This document shows, piece after piece, positions 57,413-64,000 of a stretch of DNA of 64,000 nucleotides; position 1 is the stretch's first letter, and every line of letters starts with the position of its first letter. The stretch covers positions 1-64,000 of IMG/VR virus record IMGVR_UViG_3300042295_000443. One strand, written 5' to 3'. Origin of the DNA: a virus. Below the pieces are notes generated by a model that saw only the letters and a program-made list of their open reading frames with translations, searched no databases and was not told the DNA's origin. The position numbers and the translations under genes are program-made.

Positions 57413-57810
57413 CAAAAGAAATGAAAGTTCTTGTAAAAGAAATTGTAGAAGAGCATTATAATATTACTGAAGGAGCAGATGGTAACTTAAACTATCTCTG
57501 GTATATGTATCATAAAGGTACAAAAGAAGGAGACTGGAAACCATTTATATATATGGCTGAGCTACAGTTAGTTAAAAGATTTGATTATATTAATGATTCT
57601 GAAATTCAAAATTTAGTTAGTATGATGGAATCTGAAGATGAAGACAACATGAATATAGTAACTCTAGCTATCACAAGTCTTAGAAATTTAAGAGTAAAAG
57701 AACATGGTATATATAATAAAGCTAAAAAAGAATATTCAAAACTAGCTGAAATATATCCTACTGAAATATTAAATCATGATGTATTTACACAAACTATGAA
57801 AGCTAGATGA
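57409..57810 (+). CDS. Hypothetical helical protein
   Basis: 133 residues, helical and acidic (KEMKVLVKEIVEEHYNITEG, NLNYLWYMYHKGTKEGDWKP). Overlaps the preceding stop by four bases. No recognised motifs. Confidence 0.6.
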   Translation: MTKEMKVLVKEIVEEHYNITEGADGNLNYLWYMYHKGTKEGDWKPFIYMAELQLVKRFDYINDSEIQNLVSMMESEDEDNMNIVTLAITSLRNLRVKEHGIYNKAKKEYSKLAEIYPTEILNHDVFTQTMKAR

Positions 57811-57811
57811 T

Positions 57812-58003
57812 ATGAGTAAAATTCAAAAAACTTTTATTACTAGTGTAATGGAACTTGAAATGGAAAAATATATTAAACTATTTCCAGAAAGTGACTTTCC
57901 TAGATTACTAGCTCAGTATATTCAAAAAAGATTTAAATGTACAAAGCATATTGCAAAAGAAACAACCAAAACTTTAATTAATGACAGAACAAGACTTAAT
58001 TGA
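57812..58003 (+). CDS. Small helical protein
   Basis: 63 residues: MSKIQKTFITSVMELEMEKY and FPRLLAQYIQKRFKCTKHIA. One base after the previous stop and 23 bases over the next start. Could be a small DNA-binding helix bundle; not recognised. Confidence 0.55.
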   Translation: MSKIQKTFITSVMELEMEKYIKLFPESDFPRLLAQYIQKRFKCTKHIAKETTKTLINDRTRLN

Positions 58004-58241
58004 CCTTGGTTTTAATAAAATCACAGTCACAGATGAAGAAAGCAACAATGGATATGATTATTATTATTATTCTTTAGATTTAATGAAGGGATTAGCATTA
58101 GACTCTAATGACAGTGATCATACCACTACTCATGGTTGGGAAGTTCGTAATTATGAATGGCCAACAGTAAAAAGTATAAATAAAGAAAGTATTATTCTGT
58201 TGAAGCAGATGGCTCAAGATCTTCAGGATCAAAATCCTTAA
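57981..58241 (+). CDS. Small conserved phage protein, last gene before the minus island
   Basis: 86 residues: MTEQDLIDLGFNKITVTDEE, YDYYYYSLDLMKGLALDSND. The MTEQDLIDLGF opening is shared by many small phage genes. Its last 50 bases overlap the end of the minus-strand gene at 58192, a convergent overlap. Function unknown. Confidence 0.65.
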   Translation: MTEQDLIDLGFNKITVTDEESNNGYDYYYYSLDLMKGLALDSNDSDHTTTHGWEVRNYEWPTVKSINKESIILLKQMAQDLQDQNP

Positions 58242-58497
58242 CAGATAAGATTTTAGCTTTTTCTGCTAAAATAGTAAACATAATCATTGATGCAGCTGAT
58301 TTCCAGCATTCATCAATAGCTGTAGATAATATATCATATGGAACAGATGTGGTTAATACCTCACCTGTTCTCATATGAATTTTAGATCCTGCATCAGGAT
58401 TCATTCTATTTATAAATGATGTTCTAGTAATGTGAGTAACATTAAGTTGCTCATAATATGAACCATCTTTATCTTTAAATTCTACTGGTAGAAACAT
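58192..58497 (-). CDS. Hypothetical protein on the minus island
   Basis: 101 residues: MFLPVEFKDKDGSYYEQLNV, MRTGEVLTTSVPYDILSTAI. Beta N-terminus and helical C-terminus with an acidic tail. The start overlaps the phosphoesterase stop by one base, and the end overlaps a plus-strand gene. Likely co-transcribed with the phosphoesterase. Confidence 0.65.
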   Translation of the reverse strand: MFLPVEFKDKDGSYYEQLNVTHITRTSFINRMNPDAGSKIHMRTGEVLTTSVPYDILSTAIDECWKSAASMIMFTILAEKAKILSVKDFDPEDLEPSASTE

Positions 58498-59543
58498 TAT
58501 AGTATGGTATTACCTTCTATTTTGTAATTATGTACTGAAACTTTATCTTTAATTCTTTTCATTATAGCAAATCCATGGTTCCATTCATTGATTTCCATGT
58601 ATTCAGGAGCAAGGTCACACATACATCCTAAACTATATGCTTTGATTGTAGTTGGTTCACCTACTCCATAAACTCTCTGTGAGCTTTCACTAGACTTATG
58701 GAAGTGATTTACTATAGAATTGGACTTAAGTCTCATTAGAAGTGTTCTAGCAGGTACTACACCACCAGCACCAGGTATTTTATCTCCGTGCTCTATAGTG
58801 TAGTCACCAAATACTACTTTACTTCTAAAAGGAATGAACTCTATTTTGTATGCAGCTACTTGAAGAATAACATCTAGTCTGAACTCATCCATGTCTAATA
58901 GCTCTGATGCCTTAATTCTAAGGTATCTTTCAAATCTATTCTCATGGTTTCCTGTAATGTAATAGATGGGAATATCAGGGAACCTATCTCTAATGTAAGC
59001 CAGGAATTCTTTTCCTGCCTCTATCTCATCTTTAAAATGTATTACTCTTGGATCTTTCTCATGGAATGATAGCTGATAGAAGTCTAATAAGTCTCCATTA
59101 ATAAATATAGAGTCTACATTTTCTTCTTCAAACTTAGTAAACATAGTTTCTAAGGCTGTATTATCATGAAATGGTATATGGACATCTCCAAACACACCTA
59201 ATCTCATACATCCTGAAGGAAAAGTAAACTGATTACGTGTTTTTGTATGTGATTCTGGTAAAGTAAGCGTAACATGCATAACTTTGGTTTTTAGTTCTTT
59301 TATGAATTTATTATTTACACCAATCTTTAATTTGTCTCTTAATTTTTTACCTAATTGTCCTCTGTAATATCTTACTCTAGAATATGCCCCATCATAAGAA
59401 TCAAAGAATGCAGTATTTTCTGCATAAATCTTTCTAGCTAAGGTTTTAGATGGAGCATTTGGGAACTTTTCTAAGTACTCAAACACAATTTCTGTGTTCT
59501 TTTTGGGAATACTTCTTTTATTTATGGCTTTTGTCATATACAT
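58497..59543 (-). CDS. Metallophosphoesterase with N-terminal helical domain
   Basis: 348 residues. FGDVH at 118-122, INGDLLD at 148-154 and TGNHENR at 197-203 are the calcineurin-type metal motifs; an EHGDK motif near 260 gives a later ligand. The N-terminal ~100 residues are basic and helical. Such enzymes can be nucleases, cyclic-nucleotide phosphodiesterases or phosphatases; which one is open. It is a minus-strand insertion in the plus arm with a late-type promoter-like site upstream. Confidence 0.8.
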   Translation of the reverse strand: MYMTKAINKRSIPKKNTEIVFEYLEKFPNAPSKTLARKIYAENTAFFDSYDGAYSRVRYYRGQLGKKLRDKLKIGVNNKFIKELKTKVMHVTLTLPESHTKTRNQFTFPSGCMRLGVFGDVHIPFHDNTALETMFTKFEEENVDSIFINGDLLDFYQLSFHEKDPRVIHFKDEIEAGKEFLAYIRDRFPDIPIYYITGNHENRFERYLRIKASELLDMDEFRLDVILQVAAYKIEFIPFRSKVVFGDYTIEHGDKIPGAGGVVPARTLLMRLKSNSIVNHFHKSSESSQRVYGVGEPTTIKAYSLGCMCDLAPEYMEINEWNHGFAIMKRIKDKVSVHNYKIEGNTIL

Positions 59544-59544
59544 T

Positions 59545-59556
59545 AATATACAAAAA
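59545..59556 (-). promoter_or_regulatory. Putative late-type promoter of the minus island
   Basis: Minus strand TTTTTGTATATTAATG, ending almost at the ATG of the phosphoesterase. It shares the late core, suggesting this island is expressed with the structural arm although it lies in the replication arm. Confidence 0.45.
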
Positions 59557-59564
59557 TAATCAAT

Positions 59565-59939
59565 ATGTTTACAGTAAAATTAGTTAAACAGGGTGGAAAG
59601 TTAGTTTATCCTAATGATAAATCAAAATTAAATTATAAATTGTTTCTAGATAAACTTCCAGAAGGTCAGGAAGTAGAGATGTTTATAGGGCTTACTTCTA
59701 GTGATAAAAGTGTAGCACAACTAGCAAAAATACATGCCTGTATTAGAGAATTGGCTCTTGAATCAGGATATACTTTTGATGAAATGAAAGTATTAGTTAA
59801 ACAAAAATCTGGTTTAGCTTATGATGGTGGTGGAGCAATATTTTTTAAATCTTTTGCAGATTGTAGTAAAGATGAACTATTACTAGCTATTCAAGCTTGT
59901 ATAGCAATAGGAGAATTATATAATATTAATCTTGGGTAG
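59565..59939 (+). CDS. NinB-like recombination protein candidate
   Basis: 124 residues. VKLVKQGGKLVYPNDKSKLN, SVAQLAKIHACIRELALESG and YTFDEMKVLVKQKSGLAYDG have the size and pattern of the lambda NinB/Orf recombination mediator group, but the match is loose. It starts 22 bases from the divergent phosphoesterase start. Function is uncertain. Confidence 0.45.
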   Translation: MFTVKLVKQGGKLVYPNDKSKLNYKLFLDKLPEGQEVEMFIGLTSSDKSVAQLAKIHACIRELALESGYTFDEMKVLVKQKSGLAYDGGGAIFFKSFADCSKDELLLAIQACIAIGELYNINLG

Positions 59940-60237
59940 AAGGTGTATAACCTTCATCTCCTTCTTGTAATATTACTTTATCAGTATAAGAATTAGTTTC
60001 TTTTGCTTGTTTTTCAATTTCTGCAAGCAATAATGTTAAAGTATAAAAAGATCTTTGCCATTCATTAAGATCTTCATATTTTTTTTCAGTAACTTCTTTT
60101 AATAAAAGTTCTTTATCACCTTCTGGAATATGATTAAATAAATAAAAAGCAGTTGCTTTAACCATAAAATAGTATGATTTATTTACTTTTATTTCTAAAA
60201 GTGCATCATCCTTCATTTCTGTAACTGTAAGAGCCAT
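59926..60237 (-). CDS. Hypothetical minus-strand protein
   Basis: 103 residues: MALTVTEMKDDALLEIKVNK, SYYFMVKATAFYLFNHIPEG, then a charged helical tail. It overlaps the end of the plus-strand gene by 14 bases. An ATATATTTG sequence (TAnnTTTG-like) lies 17 bases upstream of its start at 60254-60264. No function recognised. Confidence 0.65.
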   Translation of the reverse strand: MALTVTEMKDDALLEIKVNKSYYFMVKATAFYLFNHIPEGDKELLLKEVTEKKYEDLNEWQRSFYTLTLLLAEIEKQAKETNSYTDKVILQEGDEGYTPSTQD

Positions 60238-60260
60238 AACATTTAAATTTTAACAAATAT

Positions 60261-60974
60261 ATGAAAGAAAAATTAAACATAGAAGAAATTAAACAAAAAA
60301 TGTTTGATAAACTTGAACCATCAGGTTGGGGACAAAAACTTAAACCATTTATATTTAGTGGAGACTTTGATAAAGTACTTAATCAATTGTATGAATTATC
60401 TAGTCAAGATAAAAATTTTACTCCACCTTTAAAACAGGTATTTAGAGCATTTGAAGAATGCCCCTTAGATAAATTAAACATAGTAATAATAGGACAAGAT
60501 CCTTATCCTCAATTAGGAGTAGCTGATGGAATATCATTTAGCTGTAGTAATACTAATGCTTTACAACCTAGTTTAAGATATGTTTTAGGAGAAGTAAATA
60601 GAACTGTTTATGGAGATAATCTTGTTTCCACTGATGTAGATCTAAAAAGATGGTCAAACCAAGGTATTTTAATGCTTAATACATCTCTAACAGTTGAAGT
60701 AGGTAAAATTGGTAGTCATTATGATATTTGGAAAGATTTTACAGCATATTTACTTGATTATTTAACACATAATAAAGAAAATATTGTGTATATTTACATG
60801 GGTAAAAAAGCTCAGGAATGGGCAGATCTTACCGGAGATAATAATCACAAACTTTTTGTAAGTCATCCTGCTAGTGCAGCTTATACAAAACAAAAACATT
60901 GGGACTCTAATAATGTATTTTTAAAAACACAATTATTAGTAAAGCAATATCACAATATTGATATAATTTGGTAA
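60261..60974 (+). CDS. ung: Uracil-DNA glycosylase
   Basis: 237 residues, family 1. IVIIGQDPYPQLGVADGISF at 74-93 is the catalytic water-activating loop (Asp80; the usual GQDPYH has P in place of H), GILMLNTSLTVEVGKIGSH at 135-153 the core, and VSHPASAAYT at 200-209 the minor-groove loop with His202. It removes uracil from DNA. Known crAss genomes also carry this gene on the replication arm. It is the first of a run of replication genes. Confidence 0.92.
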   Translation: MKEKLNIEEIKQKMFDKLEPSGWGQKLKPFIFSGDFDKVLNQLYELSSQDKNFTPPLKQVFRAFEECPLDKLNIVIIGQDPYPQLGVADGISFSCSNTNALQPSLRYVLGEVNRTVYGDNLVSTDVDLKRWSNQGILMLNTSLTVEVGKIGSHYDIWKDFTAYLLDYLTHNKENIVYIYMGKKAQEWADLTGDNNHKLFVSHPASAAYTKQKHWDSNNVFLKTQLLVKQYHNIDIIW

Positions 60975-60976
60975 AC

Positions 60977-61564
60977 ATGGAAGAAATATTTAATAAACTT
61001 ATAGAAAAAGAATTAACACCTAATAGTTTCTATGTTTTATATTCTATATATAATAATGTAAAACCAAATAAATATGTTAATAGTAGTTTAGAAGTAACAA
61101 AATTAAAACAAGAAGGTTGGTTGGAAGAAAATTTGCAATTAACAAGTAAAAGTATTATATTTACAGTTGAAATAGATGGTTATTTTAAAAAAGCCAAAAA
61201 GAAAACAACTAAAGATTTACTGGGTGACAACTTTACTAACAACATAAAAACTTATGTTGAGATATTTCCTAATAGAAAATTATCTAGTGGAAAATATGCA
61301 AGAGTAAATCCTAAAAACCTAGAAAATTCTTTTAGATGGTTCTTTGAAAACTATGAATATGATTGGGATATGATTTTTAAAGCAACAAAAAAATATATAT
61401 ATGATTACAGCTTAAAGAACTATGAATACATGAGAACTTCTCAGTATTTCATAAGGAAACAAAATATTGATAAAACATGTGATTCTGAGCTAGCTGATTA
61501 CTGTAATATGATTGATAATGTATTAGATGATGAAGTAGTATTTATTAAAGAGAGAAGGTTATGA
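60977..61564 (+). CDS. Conserved replication-arm protein, possible helicase loader or initiator
   Basis: 195 residues from ATG at 60977, two bases after the glycosylase stop; a TTG three codons earlier is possible but weaker. An N-terminal winged-helix-like part (TPNSFYVLYSIYNNVKPNKY, then LKQEGWLEEN) and a helical C-terminal part (FRWFFENYEYDWDMIFKATK). This two-part make-up is found in phage replication initiators and helicase loaders. It lies two genes before the DnaB-like helicase. Function inferred. Confidence 0.55.
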   Translation: MEEIFNKLIEKELTPNSFYVLYSIYNNVKPNKYVNSSLEVTKLKQEGWLEENLQLTSKSIIFTVEIDGYFKKAKKKTTKDLLGDNFTNNIKTYVEIFPNRKLSSGKYARVNPKNLENSFRWFFENYEYDWDMIFKATKKYIYDYSLKNYEYMRTSQYFIRKQNIDKTCDSELADYCNMIDNVLDDEVVFIKERRL

Positions 61565-61749
61565 ATTGGAAGTCAAGGGGGGTTTTACTACTCATTGCAG
61601 TTTTTAGTAGTTTGTTTGCATATGTGGTTATCCACAAATTTATATTCCCAATATCAGTTTGGGAATACTTAGTAATTGAAGGTATGATCACCATACTTCA
61701 TTTCCTATATAATATTTCAAAAGAAAAAACAATAGACATTTTTAATTAA
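61561..61749 (+). CDS. Small membrane protein
   Basis: 62 residues with two membrane helices (GVLLLIAVFSSLFAYVVIHK and YLVIEGMITILHFLYNI). It is inserted between replication genes with an ATGA overlap upstream. It might tether replication to the membrane, but there is no direct evidence. Confidence 0.6.
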   Translation: MNWKSRGVLLLIAVFSSLFAYVVIHKFIFPISVWEYLVIEGMITILHFLYNISKEKTIDIFN

Positions 61750-61754
61750 TTGTT

Positions 61755-62771
61755 ATGGAAAATCTGTATAATGGAGCTAGGGCATATAAGCCTGTTAGTG
61801 AAAGAGACTCTTTAAGAAAAGCTATTCTAAAAATCAAAGCTAGAAGACAAGGAGATTTAAAATCCTTAAAAACTTCTTGGACTAGATTTAATGATGCTTT
61901 TTGTGATGGTCTTGAATGGAAAACTATTACTGTAGTTGGAGCTAGACCAGGAGTTGGTAAAACTTTATTTATGGAGCAATTGGTTAATGATGTTATAACA
62001 GAAAACACAGACCAAACCTTCAGAGTATTAAAGTTTCAATTTGAAATGGTTGATGAAACCAATGGTATTAGAAAACTATCTATGAATACAGGATCTGATT
62101 ACAATACTTTAATGAGTAAAGGAAAATTAGTTGACAAAACTATTTTTCAAAAATGTGTAGAAGTATATGAAAAAACAGAACATACAGATGTGATTGATGT
62201 AATATATGATCCTTGTACTGTAGATGAAATGTGTGCAACTATACATGCTTATATGGAACAACATAAAGTTCAAAAAGGTATTGACCAAAATGATAATCCA
62301 ACATATGATTACCTAAATACTTTAATTACTATAGATCACTCATCTTTATTTAGAGTTGCAAAACAAGAAAAAGATAAGTTTGAAATGCTTTATGCATTAG
62401 GAGAAGCTCTTACAAAGATGAAAAAGAAATATCCTATAGCTTTTATAGTTCTTAGTCAGCTCAATAGAAATATTGATCATCCTGACAGAGCTAAAGATGG
62501 CCAGTATGGTAATTATGTTTTAGATTCTGATTTATTTGGTGCTGATGCTTTACTTCAACATGCAGATGTTGTAATAGGTATTAACAAACCATTTTCAAGA
62601 AAAATAAGATTTTATGGTCCTGAAAGATATATAGTAAATGATGAAGAGCTTTTAGCTTTTCACTTTCTTAAATCTAGAAATGGCTTAACAGGTTTATTCT
62701 TTTGTAAGCTTGATAGATCTACCATAAGAATAGTGGAGATAGATTTTCCACCACAAAGCATAAACAATTAA
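61755..62771 (+). CDS. DnaB-type replicative helicase (RecA domain only)
   Basis: 338 residues, shorter than the usual ~450 because the N-terminal primase-binding domain is absent. GARPGVGKT at 62-70 is Walker A, LITIDHSSLF near 190 Walker B, FIVLSQLNRNIDHP near 235 the DnaB H3/H4 segment and the glycine-rich LLQHADVVIGI region follows. It should form a hexamer on the lagging strand. crAss-like phages carry such helicases on this arm. Confidence 0.85.
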   Translation: MENLYNGARAYKPVSERDSLRKAILKIKARRQGDLKSLKTSWTRFNDAFCDGLEWKTITVVGARPGVGKTLFMEQLVNDVITENTDQTFRVLKFQFEMVDETNGIRKLSMNTGSDYNTLMSKGKLVDKTIFQKCVEVYEKTEHTDVIDVIYDPCTVDEMCATIHAYMEQHKVQKGIDQNDNPTYDYLNTLITIDHSSLFRVAKQEKDKFEMLYALGEALTKMKKKYPIAFIVLSQLNRNIDHPDRAKDGQYGNYVLDSDLFGADALLQHADVVIGINKPFSRKIRFYGPERYIVNDEELLAFHFLKSRNGLTGLFFCKLDRSTIRIVEIDFPPQSINN

Positions 62772-62780
62772 TATAAATAT

Positions 62781-63374
62781 ATGAACAGAAAAGAAAAAGA
62801 AAATGAATTTTATGCTTTCCATATGGAAAGGTTTAAACAACTAAAACTAGCAGATCCAGCATTTGTTATTAAAACAGCTTTCTTTCAAAAAGGAAAATTT
62901 GGTAAACAAGTACAACTTTTTGAAGGAGAATTAAATAAAGGTGTAGACATCTTTATTGAAATGATTGATATTGTAAGAGATAATGATAATAAGGAAATAG
63001 ATATGGTTCCTGCTAATGCAGATAGACAATTATTTAAATATACTTATAATCCTTATTTTGCAGAAGAATATGAAACTAAAGAAGGATTAGGTAAATCAGG
63101 AACAGGTTATGTTGCTTATATTATTCCAGCATCAGAATTAGTTGCAATTTTAAAAGATGGTTCTCAAATTACTTATAATTTATGGGAAAAGAGAAAACTT
63201 GATGCAGAAATTACTGCAGAATTAGCACCTAAAGAACAAAATACCTTATCTATATTTCCTGATTTTGAAGATGTATTCTTAAAGAAAGAAACTGAATTAA
63301 CTTCAGAAACAGCTTCAGACATTCTTTTAAGAATAGCTGCAGATTTTCAAAAACTAGCACAAATACTTAAATAA
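62781..63374 (+). CDS. Conserved crAss-like protein between helicase and ATPase
   Basis: 197 residues: KENEFYAFHMERFKQLKLAD, AFFQKGKFGKQVQLFEGELN, GYVAYIIPASELVAILKDGS. Mixed alpha/beta, no membrane segment. The neighbours are replication enzymes, so it may be a clamp-loader-like or recombination mediator; no motif decides this. Confidence 0.6.
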   Translation: MNRKEKENEFYAFHMERFKQLKLADPAFVIKTAFFQKGKFGKQVQLFEGELNKGVDIFIEMIDIVRDNDNKEIDMVPANADRQLFKYTYNPYFAEEYETKEGLGKSGTGYVAYIIPASELVAILKDGSQITYNLWEKRKLDAEITAELAPKEQNTLSIFPDFEDVFLKKETELTSETASDILLRIAADFQKLAQILK

Positions 63375-63375
63375 G

Positions 63376-64000
63376 ATGGCTATAGTACTTCCAACAAAAA
63401 AGATCAAGGCTGATAGAGTTAATCCTAAAAGATTAATTATTTATTCAAAACCTAAAACTGGTAAAACTTCAGCATTTGCAGGACTAGAAAATAATCTTAT
63501 TTTAGATTTAGAAAATGGTGCTGATTATGTAGATGCTTTAAAAGTAAAAATTAGTTCTTTACAAGAATTATTAGATGCAGGTAAAGCTATCAAAGAAGCA
63601 GGTAAACCTTATACTTATGTTACTATAGATACAGTAACTGCATTAGAAGATATGGTTATGCCTTTGGCTATTAAGCTATACAAACAAACATCTATGGGTA
63701 AAAACTATGATGGAGATAATGTATTGTCTTTACCAAATGGTGCTGGATATTTATATTTAAGGCAAGCTTTCTTTCAAGTTTTAGATTTTATTGATACTTT
63801 AGCACCCCATATTATTTTATCAGGTCATATTAAGGACAAACAGGTAGATGATAAGGGTGAAATGGTAATGGCTGCTAATATAGATTTAACAGGCAAAATA
63901 AAGTCTTTGATTTGTGCAAATGCTGATGCAATAGGTTATATGTTTAGAAAAGGTAATCAAACTATTCTAAGTTTTAAGACTATTGGAGAAGTGACTTGTG
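63376..64000 (+). CDS. Sak4-like (RecA-fold) ATPase, truncated by the window edge
   Basis: At least 208 residues from ATG at 63376. LIIYSKPKTGKTSAFAGL at 20-37 holds Walker A (SKPKTGKT), LILDLENGADYVDAL follows, TYVTIDTVTALEDMV near 80-94 is Walker B, and IILSGHIKDK follows. This is the pattern of phage Sak4-type single-strand annealing ATPases (AAA_24), which work with SSB in recombination. The C-terminus lies beyond the window. Confidence 0.8.
   Translation, partial: MAIVLPTKKIKADRVNPKRLIIYSKPKTGKTSAFAGLENNLILDLENGADYVDALKVKISSLQELLDAGKAIKEAGKPYTYVTIDTVTALEDMVMPLAIKLYKQTSMGKNYDGDNVLSLPNGAGYLYLRQAFFQVLDFIDTLAPHIILSGHIKDKQVDDKGEMVMAANIDLTGKIKSLICANADAIGYMFRKGNQTILSFKTIGEVTC

Noticed and set aside
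1-64000. Stop-codon reassignment (TAG or TGA) as in some crAss-like phages
   Set aside because: All large genes, including the 1844-residue muzzle gene, are open in the standard code and end at TAA, TAG or TGA next to the following gene's start.
1-64000. Insertion sequences, integrase or attachment sites
   Set aside because: No transposase or integrase motifs were seen, nor any terminal inverted repeats with target duplications.

Overview
The window looks like the central two thirds of a large, AT-rich, double-stranded DNA phage of the crAss-like group (order Crassvirales), infecting a Bacteroidetes host. The evidence is the gene set and its order: a large terminase, a ~900-residue portal, a scaffold-like acidic protein, an HK97-type capsid protein of crAss type, neck-ring proteins and a giant 1844-residue muzzle (P22 gp10-like) protein on the minus strand. 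A replication module with a DnaB-type helicase, uracil-DNA glycosylase, SF2 helicase and Sak4-like ATPase lies on the plus strand. Starts lack Shine-Dalgarno sequences and sit behind A/T-rich leaders, many minus-strand promoter-like sites contain a TATATT core (some with a full TAnnTTTG box), and signal peptides and lipoboxes are of Bacteroidetes type. All long frames use the standard code; no tRNA gene was recognised.

Minus strand, 1-43.1 kb (late half). From right to left in transcription order: small conserved proteins (42.5-39.6 kb, including GroES-like, DUF3310-like and HExxH proteins), a receptor-binding/fibre cluster (39.6-36.1 kb), a lysis cassette of one-gene spanin, holin and amidase (36.1-34.5 kb), DNA-binding and nuclease genes (33.8-31.6 kb), terminase-portal-scaffold-capsid (31.6-23.2 kb), a group of small basic proteins sharing a K-x-Q-x-G(G) motif (22.0-19.3 kb), a ring protein, a Dps/ferritin-like protein, virion and fibre proteins (18.5-11.1 kb), further neck proteins, the muzzle protein, and a large protein with an N-terminal SET domain that runs off the left edge. 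Many of these units start behind a shared TTTWGTATATT element.

Divergent switch and RNA-rich zone, 43.1-47.7 kb. The two arms diverge at about 43.2 kb, where direct repeats and palindromes suggest a control region or origin. To the right, about 4.4 kb of plus-strand DNA contains only tiny genes. Between them are at least six copies of a 35-36-base two-hairpin element, a set of intrinsic terminators, a roughly 600-base stretch rich in perfect long-range helices, and two copies of a second paired RNA element. Just after this zone lies a gene for a shortened ribosomal protein S10 (NusE) that lacks the ribosome-insertion loop. I infer that the elements, terminators and mini-NusE may form a phage-encoded antitermination or RNA-regulation system; this is the most interesting part of the window.

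Plus strand, 47.7-64.0 kb (early half). Small membrane and lipoprotein genes and an anchored glucosaminidase come first. They are followed by a recombination/replication set: HNH-like protein, ParB-like protein, SF2 helicase, a ClpS adaptor, and a DnaA-HTH protein. A run of short overlapping hypothetical genes follows, then two minus-strand islands (58.2-59.5 kb and 59.9-60.2 kb), uracil-DNA glycosylase, the DnaB-like helicase, and a Sak4-like ATPase cut by the right edge.
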